Source of the DNA: Candidatus Saccharimonadota bacterium
GTDB taxonomy: Bacteria; Patescibacteriota; Saccharimonadia; Saccharimonadales; Saccharimonadaceae
DNA: 47,527 nucleotides
NCBI GenBank assembly: GCA_017514675.1
Contig: JAFWIY010000005.1
Span: forward strand, 1 to 47,527
Direction: 5' to 3'
Shown: piece by piece, positions 16,005 to 25,065 of the stretch
How positions within the stretch are numbered: the stretch's first letter is position 1
How the letters are laid out: each line of letters begins with the position of its first letter
The notes under the pieces: generated by a model
Databases searched by the model: none
Seen by the model: only the letters and a program-made list of their open reading frames with translations
What the model was told of the DNA's origin: nothing
Made by a program: the position numbers and the translations under genes

Positions 16005-17255
16005 CTACTTTACTAACACTTTGTTATATATATTAATAAATCTATCTAGCGTTTTCTCGAAATCATGCTCGCTGGCAATCTCTAACGACTTTTTACTAAA
16101 CTTCTCTCTAAGTTTGTCATCCGATAATATCTTTACCATCGCTTGCGAAATCCCCCCTACATCTCCTGGCTGACACAAAAATCCATTCTCGCCATCAATA
16201 CATACTTCCGCCACCGCACCTTTATCCACTGCAATCAGTGGCAGGCCAGTCGCCGCCGCCTCAATCAAAACAATTCCCTGAGTTTCAATCTCCGAAGCGG
16301 TCGCAAAAACATCACCCAGTTTATATAGCTCGTATAAATCCGGCGGTAGTACCCGACCCAAAAACTTCACACAATCAGATAATTCCAAATCTTCCGCCAT
16401 CTTCTCTAGTCGCAGCTTGTCCACTCCATCCCCTACTATCAAAAGTTCGGTATTTTTCGGCAAAACCTTACGCGCTTGCTTAAATGCCTCAATCACCAAC
16501 CCCACCTTTTTCTCTGGATCTACTCGCCCTACATATAATATCTTTAGCCCGTCACGCGATAGCCCATACTTCTTATAAATTTCCTCCGACACCTTACCCG
16601 GCTTAAATCCCGACAAGTCCACACCATTAGACACCGCTGCCACTGGCACTCCAAAGTCCTTACCCGTAGCGCCAATCAAATTCCGAATCGCTTGCTCGGT
16701 CGGCATGGTGACGAAGTCGCTTTTACTTTGCCGATTCCGAAAATACGAAGCCAAAAGATAATTCATCGGCCGGCGCACCACCTTTGGCACTTTAAGCGGC
16801 TCCGTAATCACCTCTGGTTGATTATGTTCCGTAGTTACTACCGGAATTCCGCGCTTTCTCGCATACGACACCACCGATAGCCCAATCGGATCAGACACTT
16901 GCACATGCACCACATCCGGCCGAAAATCATCCAGCACTCGTTTTATTTCCATCGCCGGAAATACCGACACCCTAAAACCTTTTTTATAAAACAAGTGTGG
17001 GAACTCCATGCCAAATAATTTCTTTTTTCCCGGCACTGGGTTAATTTGGTCTGGATAAACCCTAGTATTGATAGATTTCAAATATCGTACTCGCACCCCA
17101 TCTTGTCTGGCACTATAATTTTTGCCAGTCTGCGAAGGACAAAGCACCAACACTTCATGTCCGCGCCGCGCCAGTCCCATCGCTAAATTATGCGAAAATA
17201 CCGCCACTCCATTTATCATCGGGTAGTAAACTGCAGTTGCAATTACAATTCTCAT
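16005..17255 (-). CDS. GT4-family glycosyltransferase
   Basis: A 416-aa GT-B retaining glycosyltransferase. The N-terminal motif MINGVAVFSHNLAMGLARRG binds the acceptor side. The C-terminal domain has YVGRVDPEKKV and the E-x7-E signature region SEIETQGIVLIEAAATGLPL, which binds the sugar nucleotide. Homologues include PimB/MgdA-type enzymes that glycosylate membrane lipids. A lipid acceptor is a reasonable guess given the envelope genes around it, but it is not fixed by sequence. The start overlaps the protease gene by 4 bp (ATGA). Confidence 0.85.
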   Translation of the reverse strand: MRIVIATAVYYPMINGVAVFSHNLAMGLARRGHEVLVLCPSQTGKNYSARQDGVRVRYLKSINTRVYPDQINPVPGKKKLFGMEFPHLFYKKGFRVSVFPAMEIKRVLDDFRPDVVHVQVSDPIGLSVVSYARKRGIPVVTTEHNQPEVITEPLKVPKVVRRPMNYLLASYFRNRQSKSDFVTMPTEQAIRNLIGATGKDFGVPVAAVSNGVDLSGFKPGKVSEEIYKKYGLSRDGLKILYVGRVDPEKKVGLVIEAFKQARKVLPKNTELLIVGDGVDKLRLEKMAEDLELSDCVKFLGRVLPPDLYELYKLGDVFATASEIETQGIVLIEAAATGLPLIAVDKGAVAEVCIDGENGFLCQPGDVGGISQAMVKILSDDKLREKFSKKSLEIASEHDFEKTLDRFINIYNKVLVK

Positions 17256-18445
17256 AGTGCCTTCGCTTTATCCATTTGCGGGTCACGCATCGCATTGATA
17301 TCTTCATACGAGCGCTCTACCTCTACGTCCGGCGTAATTCCTTCGCCGTTGATTGAGCGGTCATTCGGCGTGTACCATTCCGCAGTTGTAACTTTTAGCA
17401 CCGTTCCGCCTGATAGATCATATAAATTCTGCACTACACCCTTACCATAAGTCCTCTCACCCACGATTGTCGCTTTATTATAATCCTGCAAGGCCCCCGC
17501 CACGATCTCCGAAGCCGAAGCCGAAGAGCCATTCACGAGCACTATAGTCTTCATATCTTTAAGCAGGGCTTTCCCGCGCGATGCCGAATTGGATGAGTTA
17601 CCAAAATGCTTGGACTTTTGTATTAAGACTTTATCGCCATCCAGCCACAAAGAAAGCAAATCCTGCGCCGCCGACACATATCCACCACCATTACCACGCA
17701 AATCCAAAATCACCTTATTAATGCCTTTCCCGGCAAACTCCTTAGCAAACTCCTGTACTTTGGTACCTGTATCATTGTCAAATCTTGTCACTGTAACAAT
17801 CGCGGTCTTGCCATCATATTCCACATACGCCGACACGTTATTAATCGCTTCGCGCTTCATAGTAAATTCTTTTTCCTCACCATTTCGCACCACCGTAATA
17901 GTTACTTCGCTGCCGGTCTCACCGCGCACTTTCTTAGCAATCTCATCCACAGACAAACTATACACTTCCTCGCCATCTACTTTATAAATAATATCACCAG
18001 CCAGCACTCCGGCTTTTCTAGCTGGATTATCTGGCAAGGTTCTTAGCACCCTCACATAACCATCACGTAAGCCCATTTCTACCCCAATCCCCGACCCTAC
18101 GTTACCATGCAAATCGTCATAAAAATCCGAAGTCTCCTCCGCATCCATATAGACCGTATAAGTATCGCCAAGCGCCTCTACCAAGCCTTTTTTAGCACCC
18201 TCTACCACATCTTGCTTAGAAATTTCACCATTATAAGAACTAGATAATTTATTATAAACTTCATTTAGTGGCGACCAATCTACATCAGAAGTAACACTAG
18301 TATTTATACCGAGATATGGCGCAAACCCACCGAACCAATTTTGCCAATTTGCACCGAGTACCACACCCAGTACCGCCAAAACAAACGCGACCACAATCGC
18401 GCTGCCCAGGCTTACTTTTTTTTCATTCCACTCTTGCTTTTCCAT
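17252..18445 (-). CDS. C-terminal processing peptidase (S41)
   Basis: A 397-aa secreted or membrane-anchored protease with one N-terminal membrane segment (about 14-33). The PDZ domain is at about 105-185 (IGVEMGLRDGYVRVLRTLPDNPARKAGV, then GDIIYKVDGE). The catalytic Ser is in NGSSASASEI and the Lys in GERTYGKGVV, the Ser-Lys dyad of the S41 family. It stands directly after the CHAP hydrolase gene of the ftsEX group, so it may process or turn over that hydrolase. The start is leaderless. Confidence 0.92.
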   Translation of the reverse strand: MEKQEWNEKKVSLGSAIVVAFVLAVLGVVLGANWQNWFGGFAPYLGINTSVTSDVDWSPLNEVYNKLSSSYNGEISKQDVVEGAKKGLVEALGDTYTVYMDAEETSDFYDDLHGNVGSGIGVEMGLRDGYVRVLRTLPDNPARKAGVLAGDIIYKVDGEEVYSLSVDEIAKKVRGETGSEVTITVVRNGEEKEFTMKREAINNVSAYVEYDGKTAIVTVTRFDNDTGTKVQEFAKEFAGKGINKVILDLRGNGGGYVSAAQDLLSLWLDGDKVLIQKSKHFGNSSNSASRGKALLKDMKTIVLVNGSSASASEIVAGALQDYNKATIVGERTYGKGVVQNLYDLSGGTVLKVTTAEWYTPNDRSINGEGITPDVEVERSYEDINAMRDPQMDKAKAL

Positions 18446-18451
18446 TTTTCA

Positions 18452-18457
18452 ATTATA
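18452..18457 (-). promoter_or_regulatory. Extended -10 box, leaderless start of the S41 protease
   Basis: TGTGCTATAAT on the minus strand, ending 6 nt before the ATG at 18445. Confidence 0.7.
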
Positions 18458-18467
18458 GCACAAGTTA

Positions 18468-19652
18468 CTATCTAAAATGAATATAATTATACTGCCAAAC
18501 TTCGCCAGCGCTAATCGTCCTCGCGCCAAAATCACCACTCCTAGAAACGCCAGAATAAAGGTACGTAGCGTAATAGTTATTATATTCGGTTACATTAATC
18601 GAACCATCTCCATTCACGCTCTCCACCCAAAACACGTGTCCATACGGATAGCCATCTACCTGTCCAATCGTGCCAGCGGCCGGCTGCTTGTCGACTCGAT
18701 ACCCAGCCGCCCTTGCGCCTTCATCCCATGAGTAGGCATTACCCCACGCCGCCGCTACACCATAAGCCTCATACGCTTTCCAGCCAGCATAACTTACGCA
18801 CTCACAGACATATCCACCGATTTTATGCCAACCAAATGCATCCTCCCAGTAGGTAAGATAATCATCTTGCCGCTGTGGGCAATCTCCTTGCCATGGATAA
18901 GTATTTGCACCAGAATACGCGCTACCACGATAAAGCTCCGGATGCGCCTCCTGCTCAATTCTTTCAGCTTCACGTTGCGCGAGCTGCGCTGCTTTCGCCT
19001 GTTCAGCATACGCTTCCGCATCATTGGCATACTTCTCTACTAGGTTTTGTTGCTCAGTTCTCTTTGCCACCAACGACTCTTTTGCTGCTTGCTGCTGAGC
19101 TAAAAGCTCTTCTACTTCTTCCTTATCGTGTTCTAGTTGCTCTTTTGCCTGTTTTACGGATGCCGCCGATAGACTAATCTGTTCTTTTACTACCTGCTCA
19201 CGCGCCGCCTTTTCTGCTAAATCAGAAATCGACGTTGCGCCTGCCAAAATCTGAATTGGCTCCGCATCACTACTAAAATGCATATTTACCAACAACTGAG
19301 CCAGAGCGTCCTGCTCTGCCTTAAGTCGTCTCTCGGTTTCGATAATCTGTTTCTTTAGATCTTCGATTTGAGCGGAGGTTTCGGCAATTTCAGCTTGTTT
19401 AGCCGCAATTTCCACCGACAAATCATTTACTTTCATCTGAAAGAGACTTGAATTACTCGCCGCCACCGCCGCATTCTTATTTGCTTGTTTTTCTTGCTCT
19501 ACTGCCTCTAGACAAGCTGGGGAATTCTGACAAGCCTTAGAGATGCCGCTCGCTTCGCTTTGCAAAAAATACATCCCCGCAAACAAAAAACCTACCGATA
19601 TTACAAGTATAGCCCACGAGAAAAACGTATTTTTGTTTTTAGGTTTTACCAT
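18468..19652 (-). CDS. Secreted CHAP-domain peptidoglycan hydrolase, PcsB-like
   Basis: About 394 aa from the ATG at 19652. An N-terminal membrane segment or signal (WAILVISVGFLFAGMYFL) is followed by a long coiled coil (about 65-235, Ala/Gln/Glu-rich), then a CHAP amidase/endopeptidase domain. The catalytic Cys is in CECVSYAGW and the His in YPYGHVFWVE. Coiled coil plus CHAP is the architecture of PcsB, the hydrolase that FtsX activates. It lies directly after ftsE-ftsX, which supports this role in septum splitting. A TTG start at 19670 is rejected because it precedes and includes the TATAAT box. Confidence 0.88.
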   Translation of the reverse strand: MVKPKNKNTFFSWAILVISVGFLFAGMYFLQSEASGISKACQNSPACLEAVEQEKQANKNAAVAASNSSLFQMKVNDLSVEIAAKQAEIAETSAQIEDLKKQIIETERRLKAEQDALAQLLVNMHFSSDAEPIQILAGATSISDLAEKAAREQVVKEQISLSAASVKQAKEQLEHDKEEVEELLAQQQAAKESLVAKRTEQQNLVEKYANDAEAYAEQAKAAQLAQREAERIEQEAHPELYRGSAYSGANTYPWQGDCPQRQDDYLTYWEDAFGWHKIGGYVCECVSYAGWKAYEAYGVAAAWGNAYSWDEGARAAGYRVDKQPAAGTIGQVDGYPYGHVFWVESVNGDGSINVTEYNNYYATYLYSGVSRSGDFGARTISAGEVWQYNYIHFR

Positions 19653-19658
19653 AACCTT

Positions 19659-19664
19659 ATTATA
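19659..19664 (-). promoter_or_regulatory. -10 box, leaderless start of the CHAP hydrolase
   Basis: Minus-strand TATAAT in the context TTGTGTTATAAT ends 6 nt before the ATG at 19652. It lies just after the ftsX stop, so the hydrolase has its own promoter in addition to any read-through. Confidence 0.65.
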
Positions 19665-19673
19665 ACACAATTG

Positions 19674-20693
19674 TCAAGCTTTGTTGAGATATCTAGACAC
19701 AGCAAGTCTCGCCGAAATCCTACCAATCACAATGCCGGCCGCAATAAATATCAAAAACACCAAGATTAGCTGATTGGAATCTAATATATTATCTATTTGC
19801 TCCACATTAATTCCGTAACTAGCTAGCTTCGGCGAAACGAATTTAAAGCCAAAGTAAGACACTATGCCGGCAATAATTCCGGCGATAATCCCACAAATTT
19901 CCGCCTCAATCAAGAATGGCCCACGAATAAATCTTTTATCTGCGCCAACCAGCTTCATCATATAAATTTCTTCGCGCCGTGAGAAAATCGCCATTCTAAT
20001 CGTACTAAATATAATCAAAATTGAAATCACCAAGAATACAGCTGCCAAAATGATGCCCGCCGTCCTAGCAATCCGCGCCCAAGATGTAATCGTGGCAATC
20101 TCCACCCGATTTACATCATAAGTTGGCAATTTTTCCTTGTCAGTATAAGTTCTAAATAATTCATCATTCTCTACTAAGTCTTTAATGCTATCCAAGTTAT
20201 CAATATCGTGAACTTTGATACGCATCGTAGATTGCATCTTCGCAATCATAAGCTCTTTCATATCTTCATCTAGAATATTAATAATTTCATCACTTTCTGC
20301 ATTTTCTTCCAAAAATTTTTCATATTCTTGTTCGGAAGTAGAGATCTCAACGCTCTTTATATTTTTATCTTCTCTAATCTTCCCCTCAAGTTCACTCAAT
20401 TTTTCGGCAGTAGTTACTGGCTTGAAATAAATCGTAATATCAATTTTATCTTTCATCATCTGCGCAGTGTTAGACAAAATTACACTCGCCACGATCGTTA
20501 TAAACAAGATAATTAAAGTAAATGCCATCACCGCAGTAGCTGCAGTCGATAGCCAAATATTCCGCCCAAAACCTTTCGTACCATATTTCACAATGCGTGC
20601 TTGCTCGCGCAAAAGATGGCGGCTGCGATTTTTCTGCATTGTCTTCAGACTCTTTTTTGAAACTTTCTTAAGCTTTTTCTCTTTTTCGATCAT
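19674..20693 (-). CDS. ftsX: Cell division protein FtsX
   Basis: A 339-aa membrane partner of FtsE. A basic N-terminal tail, a first membrane segment (about 52-75), a large extracytoplasmic domain (PVTTAEKLSELEGKIRED and onward) and three C-terminal membrane segments follow the FtsX/MacB-type plan. The loop MKLVGADKRFIRGPFLIEA is the conserved contact with the ATPase. It starts in overlap with ftsE (ATGA). It passes the ATP signal across the membrane to the CHAP hydrolase encoded next. Confidence 0.93.
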   Translation of the reverse strand: MIEKEKKLKKVSKKSLKTMQKNRSRHLLREQARIVKYGTKGFGRNIWLSTAATAVMAFTLIILFITIVASVILSNTAQMMKDKIDITIYFKPVTTAEKLSELEGKIREDKNIKSVEISTSEQEYEKFLEENAESDEIINILDEDMKELMIAKMQSTMRIKVHDIDNLDSIKDLVENDELFRTYTDKEKLPTYDVNRVEIATITSWARIARTAGIILAAVFLVISILIIFSTIRMAIFSRREEIYMMKLVGADKRFIRGPFLIEAEICGIIAGIIAGIVSYFGFKFVSPKLASYGINVEQIDNILDSNQLILVFLIFIAAGIVIGRISARLAVSRYLNKA

Positions 20694-21517
20694 ATCACAA
20701 ATCTCCTAGGCTTTGATTTCGATGCTGGCTTTTGTGTCAGTTTTGGCGTCGACTTTTGCACTGGGCGTGGTTTTAGCGCATGCCCTGGCACTTGCACTAC
20801 TCTCGCCGGCTGCTTTGGCACTGGTGCACTACCGAGTTCATAAATACCATTGTTTTTCTGGTCATTCACGATTTTACCATCTTTCATTGTAATTACGCGC
20901 TTTTGTAAATTGTTCACGATATTTTCATTGTGCGTAGTAACTAAAATCGTGGTACCAAAATCATTAATTTTCTTTAATAAATCAATAATTTCTTGCGTGG
21001 TAAGCTTGTCTAAGTTTGCCGTTGGCTCATCCGCAATCAAAATCTTTGGCTGCCGCGCCACCGAACGCGCAATTGACACTCGCTGCCTTTGTCCACCAGA
21101 CAATTGATCCGGAAACTTCTTAGCCTGGTCCGATAAATCTACCAATTCCAACACCTTAGGCACCGTACGGCGAATATCCTTGCCGCTCATTCCGGCAATT
21201 TCTAACGCAAACGCCACATTTTCATATACAGTACGCCGTGGCAACAACTTAAAATCCTGAAACACCACGCCAAGCCGCCTTCTGTAGCCCGGGATATGGC
21301 GTTTCTTTACATAATCCAAGTCGATTCCACCAATAATAATCTTACCGGCATCTGGAGTTTCTTCTTTGGTAATCATTTTCATCAAAGTAGACTTACCCGC
21401 ACCAGATTTACCTACCAAAAATACAAATTCGTTCGGCTCAATATGTAGCGACACCGAATCAAGTGCCGGGTTCTCGTCCCCAGGATATTGTTTCGTAACT
21501 GAATCCAGCAAAATCAT
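20690..21517 (-). CDS. ftsE: Cell division ATP-binding protein FtsE with C-terminal tail
   Basis: ABC ATPase of 275 aa. Walker A is GKSGAGKST (36-44), the signature LSGGQRQRVSIAR is near 137, and Walker B is ILIADEPTANLD. The catalytic core ends near residue 222. A Pro/Lys/Gln-rich, probably disordered tail of about 50 residues follows (VPKQPARVVQVPGHALK and onward), longer than in usual FtsE of about 220-230 aa. The leaderless start follows TAAAAT by 6 nt. First gene of the ftsE-ftsX-hydrolase group. Confidence 0.95.
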   Translation of the reverse strand: MILLDSVTKQYPGDENPALDSVSLHIEPNEFVFLVGKSGAGKSTLMKMITKEETPDAGKIIIGGIDLDYVKKRHIPGYRRRLGVVFQDFKLLPRRTVYENVAFALEIAGMSGKDIRRTVPKVLELVDLSDQAKKFPDQLSGGQRQRVSIARSVARQPKILIADEPTANLDKLTTQEIIDLLKKINDFGTTILVTTHNENIVNNLQKRVITMKDGKIVNDQKNNGIYELGSAPVPKQPARVVQVPGHALKPRPVQKSTPKLTQKPASKSKPRRFVI

Positions 21518-21523
21518 AAGCTT

Positions 21524-21529
21524 ATTTTA
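21524..21529 (-). promoter_or_regulatory. -10 box, leaderless start of ftsE
   Basis: TAAAAT on the minus strand ends 6 nt before the ATG at 21517. Confidence 0.6.
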
Positions 21530-21546
21530 ACATAAGCATCATAATT

Positions 21547-24099
21547 CTACAAGTTTTCTAAAATCGGCATGATTTTTTCATCAAATTTGGTAAATTCTAA
21601 ATGCAAGGTCATATTTTTTTCACTAGCGCCTTCTGGCTGGTAAATCGCTCCCGGCATAATCTCCGCCTCGTAGCCATTTTCGCAAATTACTTCATGCACT
21701 CTTTTTGCAATCTCGCCGTAAGTCTTGGCAGTTTTTATCGTAAGGTCACGCATTTCTTTTTTAATAAAGTTTATATTCTTATGATGCGCCTTATTTTTGC
21801 AAAGTAGCTCCAGATCAATCTCAAACCCAGCCGTATAATCACCAAGCTTAAAATCATTTTTCACTGAATTTTTAAATTCGCCCACCACGCCCAGCACTTC
21901 GCCATTTTCTAGAACTACTTCGGCCGAACGCTTCGACTCAAACGGTTGCGCCATCGGCGAATGATTTTTTAGTGGCACATACGACACGTTTACGCCAAAA
22001 TGTTTCAGGAGTAAATCCAAATACTTTTTGGCTTTGTAAAAGGCAGTTTCGCTATTTTTTCGTTCTGCCACCACAAAGCCTAAATTAATTTTCTCAACCG
22101 GCACTTCCTCATCATCAAACCCCAAGTCTTTCTGATAGACTTTATTCATTTCAAAAATCGCAAACTTATCTACTGGCAACTTGATATTTAGATACGCCTT
22201 ATCTAGGAGGCTCGGCACCAGCGTTTGCCGCACCAATTGCAAATCTGGCGAAATTGAATTGACAATTTTATAGGAATTACTTTTCTTTAACCCGGCCTTT
22301 TCTAATAATTTTTCGCTTACGAAACTATAAGTTAATACTTCGTTTGTGCCAAACTTCGCCAGCAAGTCCCTTACTTCGTGTTTAAACTCAAAAATCTCAT
22401 CTCTATTAGCTGTGCCGTGTAGCGGCAAAGAAAGCTGGATATTCTCATATCCCAAAAGCCGCCCGACTTCCTCAATAATGTCTTCCTTGATATGAATATC
22501 TGTCCGCCAGATTGGGCTTTCGATAACTAGCTGCTCGACGGGTCCTGCCGCCGCAGCTTCCCCCACCGTGCTCGCCTCACGGCTGCGCGCGGCGGGGGTC
22601 CCCCCAGCGGCGTCACCCGTCGATGTAATACCAAATCCAACATTTTCCAAAGTCCTAACTATCAAATCCTTACTATAGTCAGTACCAAGCAAACCATTAA
22701 TTTCATCTGTTGTAATTTTTACAACGGTTCCACCATGATATCCTGGCCAGGCATCATTCAAGTCTACTGGCTCGGCATTCATTTGGCGCACCGCCTCCGC
22801 CAGCACATTGTAAGTTTCACTAGCTGGCACACCCTTTGTAAACCTCGTAATCGCCTCACTAAAAATCCCGTGCGCCATTTGTGTCTTGCGCAAATTATAC
22901 AAACTAAATGTCGCCGACTCTATCAAAACATTTTTTGTCCCCTCATCAATTTCGGTATTCGCACCCCCCATCGCCCCAGCCAGTGCCACTGGCACATCAT
23001 TTGAAGTAATCAAAATATCATTTTCATTGCAAATCACTTCCTTACCATCGAGCAGTACTAACTTTTCGCCCGGCCGAGCCGCCCTAACAATTATCTTCGG
23101 ATTCTCGGTTTGCCCCACCGCTACAAATTTATCTCTATCAAACGCGTGTAATGGTTGACCTGTCAAAAGCATCAAATAATTTGTAATATCTACAATCCGA
23201 GAAACCGACTGCATCCCGGACTTCGCGATTAGAACCCGCATTTTGGTCAAATATTTTTCCTCAACCACCGCCTGCGCGACCTTAACCTCCGCACAGGTAT
23301 AACGCGGACAAATCTCCGAGTCGGTAATAGCAATTTTGATGTTGGAGTTTTCTGAAATCTGTTTTTCTCGAAGCGTACCATGATTTGAATTTTCAACACG
23401 TATATTCCTGCCGGACCCGAGAGGTTCGTCCCGAAGGGACGGTTCTCTCGGCGTCCCAGCGTATGACGTGCTTGAAAATTCAAGTCCAGCTGGGGGAAAA
23501 ATAGGTTCAGAAAACTTAACGCCCAATATCCCCGCCACCTCGCGCGCAAACCCAATAATCCCAAAACAATCCGGCCGGTGCGTCAGAGATTTGTTTTCAA
23601 TTTCCAAAATCAAATCATTTAAATTAAATACATCCGCAAGCAAATCTCCTGGCTTCGCAATTTCTGGATCAATTTCCACAATCCCAGAATGATCGCCGCC
23701 AAAATCTAGTTCATCTGCGCCCGCCAACATCCCATTAGAATCATATTTACCAAGCATTTTTCGCTTACCAATCACGAATGGAGCATCTTCATGCACGCTT
23801 GCCGGCACTATCGCGCCCGGGGCAATCCAGGCCGCTAACATTCCTGCGCGCACATTCGGCGCACCACATACCACCTGCACCAACTCTTCACCACCATCAT
23901 TTATTTGGCAAAGCGTCAAATGCGTGCCAGGTATCTTTTCGGCAGTTTCTACCTTCACTACCTTAATTTTGTCATATTTATGCGTTTCATCAATTACGCC
24001 CTCTACTTCTACCAATCTCGCACCAATCAAGCGTGTCAGCTCATCATCCGGCACTTTTACATCTACATATTCTTTTAGCCAATTCAAACTAATTTTCAT
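21547..24099 (-). CDS. pheT: Phenylalanyl-tRNA synthetase beta subunit with two palindromic in-frame inserts
   Basis: An 850-aa subunit of the (alpha-beta)2 enzyme. In order: the tRNA-binding OB domain (about 40-150, with VVCGAPNVRAG), B3/B4 editing domain (about 260-470), B5 domain, catalytic-like core and the C-terminal FDX-ACB domain (about 755-850). Two segments do not align with what I expect of the family. Residues about 206-239 lie between the B1 region and the IKIAITDSEICPRY strand. Residues about 493-522 lie just before ESPIWRTDIHIKEDIIEEVG. Both are encoded by palindromic DNA (23385-23483 and 22535-22623). The gene starts 1 bp after pheS. Confidence 0.96.
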   Translation of the reverse strand: MKISLNWLKEYVDVKVPDDELTRLIGARLVEVEGVIDETHKYDKIKVVKVETAEKIPGTHLTLCQINDGGEELVQVVCGAPNVRAGMLAAWIAPGAIVPASVHEDAPFVIGKRKMLGKYDSNGMLAGADELDFGGDHSGIVEIDPEIAKPGDLLADVFNLNDLILEIENKSLTHRPDCFGIIGFAREVAGILGVKFSEPIFPPAGLEFSSTSYAGTPREPSLRDEPLGSGRNIRVENSNHGTLREKQISENSNIKIAITDSEICPRYTCAEVKVAQAVVEEKYLTKMRVLIAKSGMQSVSRIVDITNYLMLLTGQPLHAFDRDKFVAVGQTENPKIIVRAARPGEKLVLLDGKEVICNENDILITSNDVPVALAGAMGGANTEIDEGTKNVLIESATFSLYNLRKTQMAHGIFSEAITRFTKGVPASETYNVLAEAVRQMNAEPVDLNDAWPGYHGGTVVKITTDEINGLLGTDYSKDLIVRTLENVGFGITSTGDAAGGTPAARSREASTVGEAAAAGPVEQLVIESPIWRTDIHIKEDIIEEVGRLLGYENIQLSLPLHGTANRDEIFEFKHEVRDLLAKFGTNEVLTYSFVSEKLLEKAGLKKSNSYKIVNSISPDLQLVRQTLVPSLLDKAYLNIKLPVDKFAIFEMNKVYQKDLGFDDEEVPVEKINLGFVVAERKNSETAFYKAKKYLDLLLKHFGVNVSYVPLKNHSPMAQPFESKRSAEVVLENGEVLGVVGEFKNSVKNDFKLGDYTAGFEIDLELLCKNKAHHKNINFIKKEMRDLTIKTAKTYGEIAKRVHEVICENGYEAEIMPGAIYQPEGASEKNMTLHLEFTKFDEKIMPILENL
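22535..22623. repeat. Palindromic element type II, copy E, inside pheT
   Basis: Outer arms TCGACGGGT (22535-22543) and ACCCGTCGA (22615-22623) pair perfectly. Inner pairings are GCCGC with GCGGC, CCCCC with GGGGG, and a central hairpin CCGTG/CACGG. The first arm is followed by CCTGCCG. It is much richer in GC than the surrounding gene. It encodes about 30 Ala/Gly/Thr-rich residues without breaking the frame. Confidence 0.82.
23385..23483. repeat. Palindromic element type II, copy F, inside pheT
   Basis: A 99-bp (33-codon) palindrome. The arms TTGAATTTTCAA (23385-23396) and TTGAAAATTCAA (23472-23483) pair, with CACGT/ACGTG continuing inward. The centre is a hairpin of about 16 bp with some mismatches, closing on CCC-GAA-GGG (about 23418-23452). 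The first arm is followed by ATTCCTGCCGGAC. The reading frame is preserved. Confidence 0.82.
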
Positions 24100-24100
24100 T

Positions 24101-25057
24101 TTAAAACTCCCTCAAAAAGTTAAGATTTCCCGACTCAAACAATCGCACATCCTTTAGCCCGTAACGTAACATCACTAGCCGATCTATCCCACCGCCCCAG
24201 GCAAAGCCATGATATTTCTCCGGGTCAATCCCAGCCATTTTTAACACGTTCGGATGGATCATCCCGCAACCTAGCATTTCTAGATAATCGCCTTTTTTGC
24301 CGCCTAGCGATTTTGGCTTTTCAATCATAAACTCTAAGCTAGGCTCCGTGAACGGAAAATACCCAGGCTGAGTCCGGATGTTCAATTTCTGTTCGTAATA
24401 CTTTTCAAAGAACTCCCGCAAAATCCCGAGCATATCACTCATCGCGCAAGTCTCAGATACATATACACCTTCACATTGATAAAATGTATGCTCGTGCGTG
24501 GCGTCTACATCCTCATTTCTAAATACCCGCCCCGGCACCACTACCGCAATCGGCTTGCCAGATGCTAAATTATTTTTATATTTTTTTAGCACCCGATGTT
24601 GCATCGTAGAAGTATGCGCCGGCGGAATTAAACCTTCCTCGGTCCTAAATGTATCGTACCCATCCCGCGCCGGATGCCCCTTTGGGAAATTCAGCGAATC
24701 AAACATATGGAATTCATCATCTAGCTGCCGCGATTCCACTACATCAAAACCCATCAGTTGATAAATATCAATCACGCGGTCTAGCTCAGTCATCAAAGGA
24801 TGCTTAGATCCCATCTCCGCCGTATAAAACTCCGGCAAAGCCTCATTCGTGCCCGACCAAGCTGTAATATCAAGCGGTTCTACCGCTGCATCTATCGCTG
24901 CCTTTTCCGCCGCCGCAATCTGCGCCAAAATCTCCTGCTTCTTCTCATTCATCTTGCGCCCAAACTCCGCCCGCTCTTCCGGCGGAATATCCTTAATTTT
25001 GACATATTCGGCATTTAGCTGATTTAATTCTTGTTTTAATCGTTCTACATCTTGCAT
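24101..25057 (-). CDS. pheS: Phenylalanyl-tRNA synthetase alpha subunit
   Basis: A 318-aa catalytic subunit of the class II PheRS. An N-terminal coiled coil (1-60) is followed by motif 2 (GRVFRNEDVDATHEHTFYQ) and motif 3 (GFAWGGGIDRLVMLRYG). It forms an operon with pheT. A TATAAT box lies 7 nt before the start and overlaps the end of the upstream 1019-aa gene. Confidence 0.97.
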   Translation of the reverse strand: MQDVERLKQELNQLNAEYVKIKDIPPEERAEFGRKMNEKKQEILAQIAAAEKAAIDAAVEPLDITAWSGTNEALPEFYTAEMGSKHPLMTELDRVIDIYQLMGFDVVESRQLDDEFHMFDSLNFPKGHPARDGYDTFRTEEGLIPPAHTSTMQHRVLKKYKNNLASGKPIAVVVPGRVFRNEDVDATHEHTFYQCEGVYVSETCAMSDMLGILREFFEKYYEQKLNIRTQPGYFPFTEPSLEFMIEKPKSLGGKKGDYLEMLGCGMIHPNVLKMAGIDPEKYHGFAWGGGIDRLVMLRYGLKDVRLFESGNLNFLREF

Positions 25058-25065
25058 ATATATAA

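Noticed and set aside
19653-19670. Upstream TTG start for the CHAP hydrolase, and a TTGACA just before it
   Set aside because: The TTG precedes the -10 box. The TTGACA spans the ftsX stop and is only 7 nt from TATAAT, too close for a -35.
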